A stretch of DNA of 64,000 bases, from positions 1-64,000 of the forward strand of contig NZ_FOCJ01000013.1 in assembly GCF_900110075.1 (NCBI RefSeq). Direction: 5' to 3'. The notes under the pieces are model-generated. The model saw only the letters and a program-made list of their open reading frames with translations, was not told the origin of the DNA and searched no databases. The position numbers and the translations under genes were made by a program. Position 1 is the stretch's first letter. Each line of letters opens with the position of its first letter. This stretch comes from Paenibacillus sp. OV219. GTDB taxonomy: Bacteria; Bacillota; Bacilli; Paenibacillales; Paenibacillaceae. This document shows positions 8,194 through 16,416 of this stretch, one piece after another.

Positions 8194-8574
8194 TTACATA
8201 CTAGGACTCAATGATGGAATAAAGCTTAGTTCGGTCTGAGCGAAACGTTGTTCCGTGACCATATTTCCGAATTCATTTATTCCGTAGACAGACATGACTA
8301 CATTTGGCGTTAGAAGTGTACCTGTTGCAAGAATCTGAACTTCATATGCAACATTTCCTTCTATAAAAAATTCTCTCACGTTATAAGAATTCGCAGGTAC
8401 AACGTAAGCGACTAAGTCCAGTGTATAGAACAGACTAGAATCGACAGATGCAAATATCTGGACCTCAATTGTTGCTGCGTTGGTTATATCTAAATTTCTT
8501 ATGTTCACAACGATGTAAGCAGCAGCTGTACCGAAGTCTCTTGTGTTAGTTACAACCCCTGTTGTAAAAGGCAT
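8194..8574 (-). CDS. Hypothetical beta-rich protein
   Basis: A 126-residue protein with no cysteine, very few lysines, and many Val, Ile, Thr and Asn residues in alternating patterns (VVNIRNLDI, ATIEVQIFAS), suggesting a beta-sandwich. There is no signal peptide. The start at ATG 8574 follows AAAGGAG by ten bases. I do not recognise a named family. The composition recalls small surface-layer or spore-coat-associated proteins of this group, but that is a guess. It is convergent with dhaS. Confidence 0.65.
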   Translation of the reverse strand: MPFTTGVVTNTRDFGTAAAYIVVNIRNLDITNAATIEVQIFASVDSSLFYTLDLVAYVVPANSYNVREFFIEGNVAYEVQILATGTLLTPNVVMSVYGINEFGNMVTEQRFAQTELSFIPSLSPSM

Positions 8575-8683
8575 GTGGGGTCAACTCCTTTTTGGATGAC
8601 GTATTGTAATCTATGAAAATATTTTCATATGTGAATAGACTAATCTCTAGAGTTGGAAGATTAGGTGCAGCATACGCGGTTTA

Positions 8684-8703
8684 TTGACAACATCTTTTGT
8701 CAA
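8684..8703. promoter_or_regulatory. Inverted repeat, possible operator
   Basis: TTGACAA-catctt-TTGTCAA: two 7-base arms that are perfect reverse complements, six bases apart, in the 240-base gap between two divergent genes (8575-8814). The left arm contains a consensus -35 hexamer, but no good -10 sits at 17 bases. It could bind a dimeric regulator. Nothing else in this gap stands out. Confidence 0.3.
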
Positions 8704-8814
8704 CGATTAAGCCTTTATTCACATTGCTGGATTTAGTAAATATTGCTAGCATTTTATGGAATGGGAAAAGAGGTTGGATGAGGGCTGATAAAAAAGGTAA
8801 AGTGAGGGAACCAC

Positions 8815-10062
8815 ATGCAGAAGATGATGGGACAAAGTCACAGTCACAGCGGATTCTCTGAACCAGGGCTGCGCAGAATGCGCGAAGTGCTAGCACGACA
8901 TGTTGAATCCGGGAAGATTCCGGGGCTCGTCGCCCTGATTAGCCGGCCTGCTGAGACGCATGTCGAAGCAATTGGTACGATGCGCCATGACGGTGGCGAG
9001 CCGCTGCTTCGGGACACGATCTTTCGGATGGCATCGACGTCCAAGCCGGTTTCGATCGCAGCGGCAATGGTCCTGCTCGACGAGTGCAGGCTGCGGCTAG
9101 ATGATTTGGTAGAGACGTGGCTGCCTGAGCTCGCCAACCGACGGGTGCTGAAGCGGATCGACGGACCGCTCGACGACACCGTGCCAGCGCGGCGGCCAAT
9201 CACCGTACGGGATCTGTTGACCTCCACGTTCGGGCTCGGCATGGATTTGACATTACTTGGAACTCCGATCATGGGCGCGATCATCGGGCAGGGGCTTACG
9301 CCCGATCTGCCAGTACCGATGCCCGAGCCGGATGAATGGATGCGCCGCCTGGGCACGCTTCCGCTAATGCATCAACCCGGAGAACGCTGGCAGTATCACA
9401 TCAGCAACGATCTACTAGGCGTGCTCGTCGCAAGGGTCACGGGCCAGTCGTTTGAGACGTTCCTGCGCGAACGCATCTTCGATCCCCTGGGTATGAAGGA
9501 CACCGGTTTCCATGTGCCCGCTGATAAGATGGACCGATTGCCGCCTCTCTACGCTCCCGATCCGCAGAGCGGAGAGTTCATCGTGTGGGACGAGTCCAAA
9601 GGGGGACGGCACAGCCAGCTTCCAGCATTTCAGGGCGGCGGCGGCGGGCTAGTCTCCACTGTCGATGATTACCACGCGTACTTCCGGATGCTTCTGAATC
9701 ACGGGATGCACGGGAGCGAACGGATCTTGTCCCGGCCCGCCGTCGAGCTGATGACAACCAACCGGCTCACGCCTGAACATCAAGCCGCTCGGAACGCCAT
9801 GGCTGCCAACAACGTTCATGTGTCATTCGGCCAAGGGCAGCACGGCGGATGGGGCATGGGAATGGCGGTGCGCACTTACCGCGGTGACTACGCGTCCATC
9901 GGCCAGTTCGGCTGGGACGGTGGAAGCGGCACCTCGACCTATGTTGACCCGGACAACAAGCTTATCGGAATCCTGCTCACCCAGGTCGGGATGTCCACCC
10001 CTGATTCAGCGCGGCTGATTCACGATTTTTGGACCACGGTCTATCAAGCAATTGAAAACTAA
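8815..10062 (+). CDS. Beta-lactamase-fold serine hydrolase
   Basis: A 415-residue serine hydrolase of the class C beta-lactamase/DD-peptidase/esterase family. The SxxK motif is Ser74-Thr-Ser-Lys77 (MASTSKP), and a Y-H-I-S-N segment stands where the YxN motif falls. HGGWGMG near the end is in the place of the KTG-type motif. No signal peptide, so it is probably a cytosolic esterase or peptidase rather than a secreted beta-lactamase. Base use differs from its neighbours: third positions are strongly GC and long open frames exist on the other strand, suggesting acquisition from a GC-rich donor. The start at ATG 8815 follows GTGAGGG. It has its own terminator. Confidence 0.85.
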   Translation: MQKMMGQSHSHSGFSEPGLRRMREVLARHVESGKIPGLVALISRPAETHVEAIGTMRHDGGEPLLRDTIFRMASTSKPVSIAAAMVLLDECRLRLDDLVETWLPELANRRVLKRIDGPLDDTVPARRPITVRDLLTSTFGLGMDLTLLGTPIMGAIIGQGLTPDLPVPMPEPDEWMRRLGTLPLMHQPGERWQYHISNDLLGVLVARVTGQSFETFLRERIFDPLGMKDTGFHVPADKMDRLPPLYAPDPQSGEFIVWDESKGGRHSQLPAFQGGGGGLVSTVDDYHAYFRMLLNHGMHGSERILSRPAVELMTTNRLTPEHQAARNAMAANNVHVSFGQGQHGGWGMGMAVRTYRGDYASIGQFGWDGGSGTSTYVDPDNKLIGILLTQVGMSTPDSARLIHDFWTTVYQAIEN

Positions 10063-10114
10063 CATCAGGCCGTAGACCGATTACACCTATCATGTACGAT
10101 AGCACTACATCACA

Positions 10115-10140
10115 GAGGCTGCCACTTGGTAGCCTTTGTT
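10115..10140 (+). terminator. Intrinsic terminator
   Basis: AGGCTGCC-act-TGGTAGCCT hairpin (one bulged position) followed by TTGTT, closing the serine hydrolase gene. Confidence 0.65.
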
Positions 10141-10256
10141 CAATTAACGGGTAGATTTTTAAAATAAGAATTGTTTTTGATATAATAATAAATAGAGCGA
10201 TTAAATACGAGTAAAGATACAAGTGAAATTCAAAAAAAGCGTTCGGAGGAAAGAAA

Positions 10257-10601
10257 ATGCAGCCCATCGACAAAACGAAGGTCCAGCAATTTATAGATAT
10301 ACTGATCGATTGGGATTTATATATCCATCTCGAGATGACAACGGGAGCTTATGCAGCGCATCTGGATCAAACAAAACATCCAGCCGCTACCTTTATTTCG
10401 AATGCCGTTATTCGTTATTCCCACGGCTCGATTTCCGGGGACGGCCCTTATCGTGTCGGCTTGAAAACGGAGCAAGGCTGGGTTTATTCCGAGGGGCTTA
10501 CCCACTATGAGGAGACGGATTCCGAAAGGCTTATCCTTGCAGGTCACGATACTGCAGGAAAACTCGTCGTGGCGTTGCAATTGAGCAGGGAACCATTCTA
10601 A
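10257..10601 (+). CDS. yojF: YojF family protein (DUF1806)
   Basis: A 114-residue cytosolic protein matching B. subtilis YojF: YIHLEMTTGAYAAH near 20-35, GDGPYRVGLK near 62-71 and LAGHDTAGKLVVALQ near 95-109. The biochemical role is unknown to me, but in Bacillus the gene sits directly before yojG (bshB2), as here with a 22-base gap, so a link to bacillithiol metabolism is likely. The start at ATG 10257 follows GGAGGAAAG at 10245-10253. Confidence 0.9.
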   Translation: MQPIDKTKVQQFIDILIDWDLYIHLEMTTGAYAAHLDQTKHPAATFISNAVIRYSHGSISGDGPYRVGLKTEQGWVYSEGLTHYEETDSERLILAGHDTAGKLVVALQLSREPF

Positions 10602-10623
10602 GGTAAAGGGGATTTGAACAAAT

Positions 10624-11283
10624 ATGGAACGACACATCCTAGTTGTACTCCCGCATCCTGACGACGAAGCGTTCAGCGTGTCAGGGACGATTGCCATGTA
10701 TCTCGACCAAGGTTCGACGGAAGTCACTTACGCCTGTTTAACTCTAGGAGAAATGGGCCGCAACATGGGAATACCGCCTTTCGCGAACCGGGTCACTTTA
10801 CCCGTCATACGCAAACAGGAACTGGAAGCTTCTTGCCGCGCCATTGGCATCCGGGATATCAGAATGCTTGGATTTCACGACAAAATGATCGAATTCGAGG
10901 ATAAAGCGAAGTTAGACGGAAGCATCGAAGCGCTCATGAAAGAGCTGAATCCTTCGCTCGTCATTACTTTCCACCCGACGCTGAGCGTTCATCCCGATCA
11001 CAACGCATGCGGGGCGGCAGTCGTCCGTACGATCGGCAGAATGACTGCCGACCGTAGGCCGACCTTGCATTGCTTGGCATTCGCAAACAATCACGAACAA
11101 GAGATCGGTAAGCCTGATATCATTAATGACGTTACAGGTTTCCTGAAACAGAAGATGGCGTCTATTCAAGCCCATAAGTCCCAGTTCCAAGCCGCCGAAT
11201 TGTTAGGTAACAAGAAATTATCGGATGAAGAGATCCAGGCACGCTTCGGTATGGAACGATTCTGGACGTATCGATTCTCATAA
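10624..11283 (+). CDS. bshB2: Bacillithiol biosynthesis deacetylase BshB2
   Basis: A 219-residue zinc-dependent PIG-L/LmbE-family deacetylase. It would remove acetate from GlcNAc-malate in the second step of bacillithiol synthesis, or act on bacillithiol conjugates. The signature PHPDDE (residues 11-16) supplies two metal ligands, and the third His and partner residues are in HPTLSVHPDHN near 118-128. The order after yojF is the same as in Bacillus. With fosB at 24297, which uses bacillithiol, the window points to a bacillithiol-producing organism. BshB1-type and mycothiol enzymes are alternatives within the family, but the yojF neighbour supports BshB2. Confidence 0.9.
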   Translation: MERHILVVLPHPDDEAFSVSGTIAMYLDQGSTEVTYACLTLGEMGRNMGIPPFANRVTLPVIRKQELEASCRAIGIRDIRMLGFHDKMIEFEDKAKLDGSIEALMKELNPSLVITFHPTLSVHPDHNACGAAVVRTIGRMTADRRPTLHCLAFANNHEQEIGKPDIINDVTGFLKQKMASIQAHKSQFQAAELLGNKKLSDEEIQARFGMERFWTYRFS

Positions 11284-11363
11284 AACTCGATTACAATTCA
11301 GAAACGGTCATCGGCCATCCTACACCATCCCTAAATTGATGAATCAAGCAATCCCAAAATTGC

Positions 11364-11780
11364 TTACTCCTGCGGGATCGCACTTTCATCCATAAAGCCG
11401 ATTTCCCATTGATGACCGTCTAGGTCTAGGAAGCTTCTCTGATACATGAAGCCGAGATCCTGTGTGTCTTTTGCAATATTGCCACCTGCTGAAATCGCGC
11501 TGTTAACTAACTTGTCCACTTTTTCGCGGCTCTCGACCATTAATGCAATTAAGACTTCGGTCGTTTTGGATGCATCAGAAATCTCTTTCTTGGTGAAGGT
11601 CTTGAAATACTCTTCAACCAATAACATGGAGTAAATGTTTTCTCCGATGACCATACAAGTTGCATTGTCGTCAGTGAAGTTTAGGTTGAATTCAAAGCCG
11701 ACTTCGGTGAAAAACTCCATAGATTTCTTCAGGTCTTTTACTGGTAGATTAACAAACATACTTTTGGCTGTTTCTGCCAT
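11364..11780 (-). CDS. VOC (glyoxalase/bleomycin-resistance) family protein
   Basis: A 138-residue single-domain vicinal-oxygen-chelate fold protein: FVNLPVKDLKKSMEFF at the start, a second half with FLDLDGHQWEIGFMDE giving the usual terminal Asp-Gly-His-x-Trp-Glu block. Proteins of this kind are metal-dependent lyases, dioxygenases or binding proteins, and the substrate is unknown. The start at ATG 11780 follows GAGGT. It is convergent with bshB2 and divergent from the acetamidase gene. Confidence 0.85.
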   Translation of the reverse strand: MAETAKSMFVNLPVKDLKKSMEFFTEVGFEFNLNFTDDNATCMVIGENIYSMLLVEEYFKTFTKKEISDASKTTEVLIALMVESREKVDKLVNSAISAGGNIAKDTQDLGFMYQRSFLDLDGHQWEIGFMDESAIPQE

Positions 11781-11894
11781 TCCAATTACCTCAAATATAC
11801 AGTAGCATTATGAAAAATTGGATGTCAAACCAAGATCTATATCTCGATACAATTATGTTTAGCCAAAAACTTGATGTAATGGGAGGCATAGCCA

Positions 11895-12812
11895 ATGATT
11901 TATCAGTTCATACCTCAGCATTATTTTAATACAATAGGCCAGCATCCACCTATATTGACGATTCGGGATGGGGATACGGTCATTACGACGACAGTCGATG
12001 CGAGAGGCTGGGACAAAAACGGCGAAAGCGCAGCTGCTCGCGGGAATCCAATGACAGGACCTTTCTATGTAGAAGAAGCGATGCCCGGTGATACGCTAGC
12101 AGTTCAATTCGAATCAATCACTCCGAACCGCGATTGGGCTTGGACAACCAACATGCTTGCCCCAGCAGTTATCGAACCATATGTTGCTGCTGCATTGCCT
12201 GCATCGGACATCGTACACTGGACGGTGGATGTTCCACAGGGGGTTGCTTTTCTAAAGGAGCCATCGCCAGGGCTGGCTGAATTGAAGCTGCCTTTGCGGC
12301 CTTTTCTAGGCTGTTTTGGTGTAGCACCTTCTAATGGACAATTCATCTCAACTGCTACGAGCGGCGAGTATGGCGGTAACATGGACTATAAAGGACTGGT
12401 CGCAGGCACTACAGTTTATTTTCCGGTGTCGTCCAAAGGTGCATTGTTTTATTTGGGTGATGGTCATGCCTTGCAAGGCGATGGAGAAATCATCGGTACA
12501 GGGCTCGAAATATCTATGGATGTTCGGTTCACAGTTAGCGTTCAAAAAGGAAAAATGATAGGCTGGCCGAGAGGTGAAACCGATACGCATTGGTTTTGTA
12601 TCGGCAATGCACGGCCGCTTGACCAGGCGCTTCAACATGCAACGACCGAAATGTTTCGGCTGCTGCAGGAAGATTTCGGCTTAACGTCTTCGGAAGCCAG
12701 CTTGTTGCTGGGACAAGCAGTGGAATATGAAATTGCAAACATGTTTAACCCCGCCTACAGCGTAGTTTGCAAGCTGCCGAAATCGGTTTTATCACAATTA
12801 AAGCTATCGTGA
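11895..12812 (+). CDS. Acetamidase/formamidase family protein
   Basis: A 305-residue cytosolic enzyme of the FmdA/AmdA family, which hydrolyses short amides to carboxylate and ammonia. Features: the opening IRDGDTVITTTVDARG (24-39), GNPMTGPFYVEEAMPGD (near 51-67), the central GYGGNMDYK-like block here read as GEYGGNMDYKG, and GDGHALQGDGEI near 191-202. Its length is typical of the bacterial subfamily. The start at ATG 11895 follows GGGAGG at 11880-11885. It stands alone and is closed by two tandem hairpins. Confidence 0.85.
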   Translation: MIYQFIPQHYFNTIGQHPPILTIRDGDTVITTTVDARGWDKNGESAAARGNPMTGPFYVEEAMPGDTLAVQFESITPNRDWAWTTNMLAPAVIEPYVAAALPASDIVHWTVDVPQGVAFLKEPSPGLAELKLPLRPFLGCFGVAPSNGQFISTATSGEYGGNMDYKGLVAGTTVYFPVSSKGALFYLGDGHALQGDGEIIGTGLEISMDVRFTVSVQKGKMIGWPRGETDTHWFCIGNARPLDQALQHATTEMFRLLQEDFGLTSSEASLLLGQAVEYEIANMFNPAYSVVCKLPKSVLSQLKLS

Positions 12813-12959
12813 AACGAGAGTTCAATAACAACAGAATGAGGCTGCCGGTTGCTGTTTCGCTTTATTTGAGCGTAGCATCGCGACACCATCCATTCGTATA
12901 TGTTACTCGTATTACAACGCATTACCGCATTGTCGCGTTAAACTGTTTGTGTGAAGAAA

Positions 12960-13020
12960 AGGCTGTCGACACTTTCTCGACAGCCTGAAGCCACCTCTAA
13001 CAGAGGTGGCTTTGCTTTAT
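12960..13020 (+). terminator. Two tandem terminator hairpins
   Basis: First hairpin AGGCTGTCGA-cactttc-TCGACAGCCT (12960-12986) and second AGCCACCTCT-aac-AGAGGTGGCT (12989-13011) followed by TTTGCTTT. Both stems are perfect ten-base pairings. They close the acetamidase gene and may also act on the convergent oxidoreductase gene. Confidence 0.8.
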
Positions 13021-13085
13021 ACTGGTGAATCTTTCGCCTTCCAATCTAGTTGTGCACCTAGTGGTGTGTGGTGAAGCAAACGGAT

Positions 13086-14078
13086 TTATTCTTGCAGTTC
13101 AGACAACGCAACTATGCGTTTCTCAGCCACAGAAATGTAAGCCGCTTCCATGACTCTCGTCAAATCGGTTGCCAGCTCGTTATTCTCGTTAGCCTGCGTA
13201 TCATTCACCATATGGCCGGCCCATTGTTCGATTGCAGTGGGCAGCTCAGGGAGAAACTCGATTGGAACCCATTCTTTTTGTTCCAGCTTGTTGCTGCGAA
13301 CACGAATCACGTCATCCGGGAACCCGTAGAGGAGTGAGCCTTCTGTACCGTGAATTTCGATGCAGAATGGGGAGTGAGGGGTGAGGTAGCCTGTTTCGAG
13401 GATACCGATTGCACCGTTCTCATAACGAAGCGTTACCGTTGCGTTGTCTTCCACTTCTTTGCCGGTAACATACCCGAAGCTTGCACTTACGCTTTGCGGC
13501 AGCCCGAGGAGATAGCGAGTCAGATACACGGGATGACAGCCTAGATCGATAAGTGCGCCGCCGCGGCATTGCTCAAGATTGTAGAAATGCTCTGGCAGCC
13601 AATCTCCAGTCGTACCGTTATGTGCGCAGCGTACTCGAACTTGAGTCAACTGGCCGAATATTCCGGAATCAATCAGCCCTTTAATTGTTGGCGTATAGCG
13701 TTCGTTCAGACGAAACATCGAAACCGTGAATTTGACGCCTGCTTCACGTACAGCTGCTTTAATTTCATTCACTTCTTTCAGCGTAGCTGCAACCACTTTC
13801 TCTGTGAAAATATGTTTGCCTGCGCGAGCTGCCTTCACCATCACATCACGGTGAATGTTTGTAGGCGCATCTACGACGACTGCATCAATATCTGTACGGG
13901 CAAGCAATTCATCCAAATCAGCGAAGAACGGAACGCCAAGTTTGTCAGCGACTTCCTGTCCGCGGGCAGGAAGCTCGTCCCATATTGCGGCTACCTCTAG
14001 GTTTGGGTTAGCTTGCACCTGATTAGTGTAATCCCAGGCATGTACATGCCAATAGCTCAACATGGCTACGCGAATCAT
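13086..14078 (-). CDS. Gfo/Idh/MocA family oxidoreductase
   Basis: A 330-residue NAD(P)-dependent oxidoreductase of the sugar/inositol dehydrogenase family. The N-terminal Rossmann domain starts MIRVAMLSYWHVHAWDY, in which the usual GxGxxG is replaced by a Ser-Tyr-Trp-His-Val-His segment. The catalytic EKV (HIFTEKVVA) follows near 95, and the C-terminal domain carries GGALIDLGCHPVYL near 165-178. The start at ATG 14078 follows AGGAGGA; an open frame upstream of it is not likely coding. Substrate unknown, probably a sugar or cyclitol. It is divergent from the VanW gene; the ~220-base gap between them shows no clear operator. Confidence 0.85.
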   Translation of the reverse strand: MIRVAMLSYWHVHAWDYTNQVQANPNLEVAAIWDELPARGQEVADKLGVPFFADLDELLARTDIDAVVVDAPTNIHRDVMVKAARAGKHIFTEKVVAATLKEVNEIKAAVREAGVKFTVSMFRLNERYTPTIKGLIDSGIFGQLTQVRVRCAHNGTTGDWLPEHFYNLEQCRGGALIDLGCHPVYLTRYLLGLPQSVSASFGYVTGKEVEDNATVTLRYENGAIGILETGYLTPHSPFCIEIHGTEGSLLYGFPDDVIRVRSNKLEQKEWVPIEFLPELPTAIEQWAGHMVNDTQANENNELATDLTRVMEAAYISVAEKRIVALSELQE

Positions 14079-14298
14079 ATTAATATTCCTCCTACTAGTT
14101 TGGATTAACGTGCGTAAGAACCCTCTTCCTGTTGTAGAATGACATGTTTTGCATGGAATAGCAATGTACAATAAGATTTTGAATCTGGTCTCACGCGGAT
14201 AGCTTGAACTCCTTTCTCGTCGTCCTGTCAACGGGCAGCATAATTTAATGAAAAACGGACAAAATACATCCAAAAAGTGGAAGATAGGAGGATTCCTT

Positions 14299-15237
14299 AT
14301 GAAGTGGCTCTGGATGACGGGGATATTAGGGATGCTCCAGCTGGGCGATAGTACTGAGCATTTATCTGTGACGCTTCATGGACAGCCCTCTGTCATCATC
14401 AATCGCGCTGATTATGCATCGCCCGGTTTCACGATGGTGGATTTGGACAAATTCGACCGGCTTGTAAAAACCTTGGAACGTCAGAGTTATGAAGCTCCTC
14501 TTAACGCGGTAATTAATGATCGAGGGGGAATTACTTCCGAGAAGTTTGGTCACAGACTCAATGAGAGGGTATTTACCGAAAAGTTTTTCGTCTTCTTTTA
14601 CGGTTCAGGCTCGTCCGTTATCGATATGCCGCTTGTCACCGTCTATCCGCGTGTTGACCGAGAACTGCTGGCGAACATAAAGGAAAAACCTATTGGTCAG
14701 TATGCGACCTACTTCAACGTCCGTAACAAAAACCGTTCGCAGAACATCCTTCTGGCTGCAAAAGCGATTAATAATACGGTCATTTTCCCAGGCGAAACAT
14801 TTTCTTTCAATAAAGTCGTCGGCAAGCGCACGAAAGAAAAAGGCTACCTGGATGCACCGATCATCGTAAGAGGTGAATTATCGGAGGGGATTGGCGGCGG
14901 GATATGCCAGGTTTCTTCAACTTTGTTCAATGCGAGCGACCGTGCTGGGCTTCATATCGTGAAACGTTACTCTCACAGCCGCAATGTTCCGTATGTAGGG
15001 CCGGGGCGTGACGCGACTGTTAGCTGGGATGGTCCCGATTTTGTTTTTCAGAATCTCTATAATCAGCCGATCCTCATACGAGCTCAGGTAGCTCCAGGCA
15101 AATTGTTTGTTTCCATCTACTCCTCCGACGTCATCGAATTTAAACCACGAGAAGTACCCGGTATGTCATTTGGACATCTGCCGGAGGAAATCTCCGCATC
15201 AACAGAAGATAATGAATTAACTTACCCGATTCATTGA
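14299..15237 (+). CDS. VanW family protein, exported
   Basis: A 312-residue protein with a short hydrophobic N-terminus (MKWLWMTGILGML) that acts as signal peptide or anchor. The VanW domain is clear: KNRSQNILLAAKAINNTVI, PGETFSFNKVVGKRT, GGGICQVSSTLFNA with the conserved Cys, and HSRNVPYVGPGRDATV. VanW proteins occur in glycopeptide-resistance clusters and as YoaR-like chromosomal proteins in bacilli. Some carry a peptidoglycan-binding part and the function is not established. The start at ATG 14299 follows TAGGAGGA. No van resistance genes are nearby, so no resistance role is implied. Confidence 0.88.
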   Translation: MKWLWMTGILGMLQLGDSTEHLSVTLHGQPSVIINRADYASPGFTMVDLDKFDRLVKTLERQSYEAPLNAVINDRGGITSEKFGHRLNERVFTEKFFVFFYGSGSSVIDMPLVTVYPRVDRELLANIKEKPIGQYATYFNVRNKNRSQNILLAAKAINNTVIFPGETFSFNKVVGKRTKEKGYLDAPIIVRGELSEGIGGGICQVSSTLFNASDRAGLHIVKRYSHSRNVPYVGPGRDATVSWDGPDFVFQNLYNQPILIRAQVAPGKLFVSIYSSDVIEFKPREVPGMSFGHLPEEISASTEDNELTYPIH

Positions 15238-15260
15238 TTTTTAGTGAGGAAATGAGAGGA

Positions 15261-15306
15261 CAAGAAGGTTACAACGCCAATAGGCGCTGTAGCCTTCTTG
15301 TTATTT
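15261..15306 (+). terminator. Intrinsic terminator
   Basis: Long hairpin with arms CAAGAAGGTTACAaCGCC and GGCGcTGTAGCCTTCTTG, followed by TTATTT. It closes the VanW gene and separates it from the long gene array that follows. Confidence 0.85.
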
Positions 15307-15384
15307 CCAGCTCATTCAGAGACTGCTATAATGGGAGGATATTTTGGCGGCGACATTACGGTAATCACAGTTGGAGGTACAACT

Positions 15385-16020
15385 ATGTTGAAACCATTCT
15401 TTAATGAAATCGTTCATACGGAAGAGGAGCTGCGTTCGATGCTTGGTTATCCGAGCGAGCTCGTAAGGAATAAAGTCTTTTCAAGACTCGATCGGCACTG
15501 CCGGGAGTTTATTGCGGGATCACCATTAGTTTTCGTCGCAACGAGCGATGCATCAGGAGCTTGCGATGTGTCTCCGCGCGGCGATGCAGCGGGATTCGTG
15601 GCGGTGCTCGATGATACCCATCTGCTCATCCCGGAGCGTCCCGGCAACAAGCGAATGGATACGCTTCGAAATATTCTTGCCAATCCCCAGATCGGACTGA
15701 TATTTATTATACCTGGGCTCGAAGAGACACTGCGCATTAACGGCCGCGCATGCATTATTAAGGAGCAAGAACGGTTACAACCGTTGGAAGCACATGGAAA
15801 AATACCTCTGCTCGGGATCGGCGTCGAAATAGAAGAAGGCTTCATCCATTGTGCCAAAGCGTTCAAGCGCTCGAAGCTGTGGGAGCAGGGAAGTTGGCCC
15901 GTAGAGGAAACGCTACCGAATCCGGCACGGATACTGGTCGATCATGCAAGCAAGCTTGGCAAGACGGAAGAAGAGATAGCTGCCGCGCTGCGCGATAGTT
16001 ATGAGAAAAGGTTGTATTAA
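15385..16020 (+). CDS. Pyridoxamine 5'-phosphate oxidase-family FMN protein
   Basis: A 211-residue flavin-binding split-barrel protein of the MSMEG_1061-like PPOX subgroup. Visible: FIAGSPLVFVATSDASGACDVSPRGD near 38-64, LIPERPGNKRMDTLRN near 80-95 and a C-terminal KRSKLWEQGSW. Such proteins bind FMN or F420 and reduce small molecules. The start at ATG 15385 follows TTGGAGGT; upstream in-frame codons lie within the preceding terminator region. It is the first gene of a long plus-strand array that runs to 28948. Confidence 0.85.
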   Translation: MLKPFFNEIVHTEEELRSMLGYPSELVRNKVFSRLDRHCREFIAGSPLVFVATSDASGACDVSPRGDAAGFVAVLDDTHLLIPERPGNKRMDTLRNILANPQIGLIFIIPGLEETLRINGRACIIKEQERLQPLEAHGKIPLLGIGVEIEEGFIHCAKAFKRSKLWEQGSWPVEETLPNPARILVDHASKLGKTEEEIAAALRDSYEKRLY

Positions 16021-16053
16021 GATTGAAAATATAGAGATAAGAGGCGGTTCATC

Positions 16054-16416
16054 ATGATTTTAATATCTGATGCGATCTCGACGCTCCTTGAAGCTCTTGG
16101 AGAAGCAATGGTGGATCTGAGTTCTGGCCTGTTCGCCGGTAAAGACGAGAGGAGATACAGGAAGCGGCTGAGGAAGCTGAAGAAAGAACAAGAATGGTTC
16201 GACCAGTTCTATGCCAGCAGCGAGCAGTATCGCTTCATCATTAAGACGGAGGAGGCTATAAAGAAGCTTCTGCTTAATAATGAATATGTGCGCGATCTGG
16301 AGTTGAACGAATCGGTCCGAACAAGCTTCCGTAAGCTTGTCGCTGAGCTGCATGAGAAATCTCAATCACTGAACGCAAAGGATGTGAACGATGAAGATTT
16401 CAGCCCTCGTACTTGA
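16054..16416 (+). CDS. Hypothetical helical protein
   Basis: 120 residues, mostly helical: a mildly hydrophobic start (MILISDAISTLLEALGEAM), then a highly basic segment (ERRYRKRLRKLKKEQEWF, near 32-50) and an acidic end. This charge pattern resembles a membrane-associating or coiled-coil protein. No family recognised. The start at ATG 16054 follows AGAGGCGG. Its last 26 bases overlap the Cof-type phosphatase gene in another frame, implying translational coupling. Confidence 0.6.
   Translation: MILISDAISTLLEALGEAMVDLSSGLFAGKDERRYRKRLRKLKKEQEWFDQFYASSEQYRFIIKTEEAIKKLLLNNEYVRDLELNESVRTSFRKLVAELHEKSQSLNAKDVNDEDFSPRT

Noticed and set aside
8844-9356. 170-codon frame on the minus strand under the serine hydrolase
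   Set aside because: It is a by-product of GC-rich third positions in the plus-strand gene; the sequence is Ser/Arg/Pro-rich with no domain.
12960-13020. Recombination site
   Set aside because: The two hairpins have unrelated stems and a T-rich end, which fits terminators better.
14079-14298. Operator between the divergent oxidoreductase and VanW genes
   Set aside because: No inverted repeat or consensus promoter pair stands out beyond chance.
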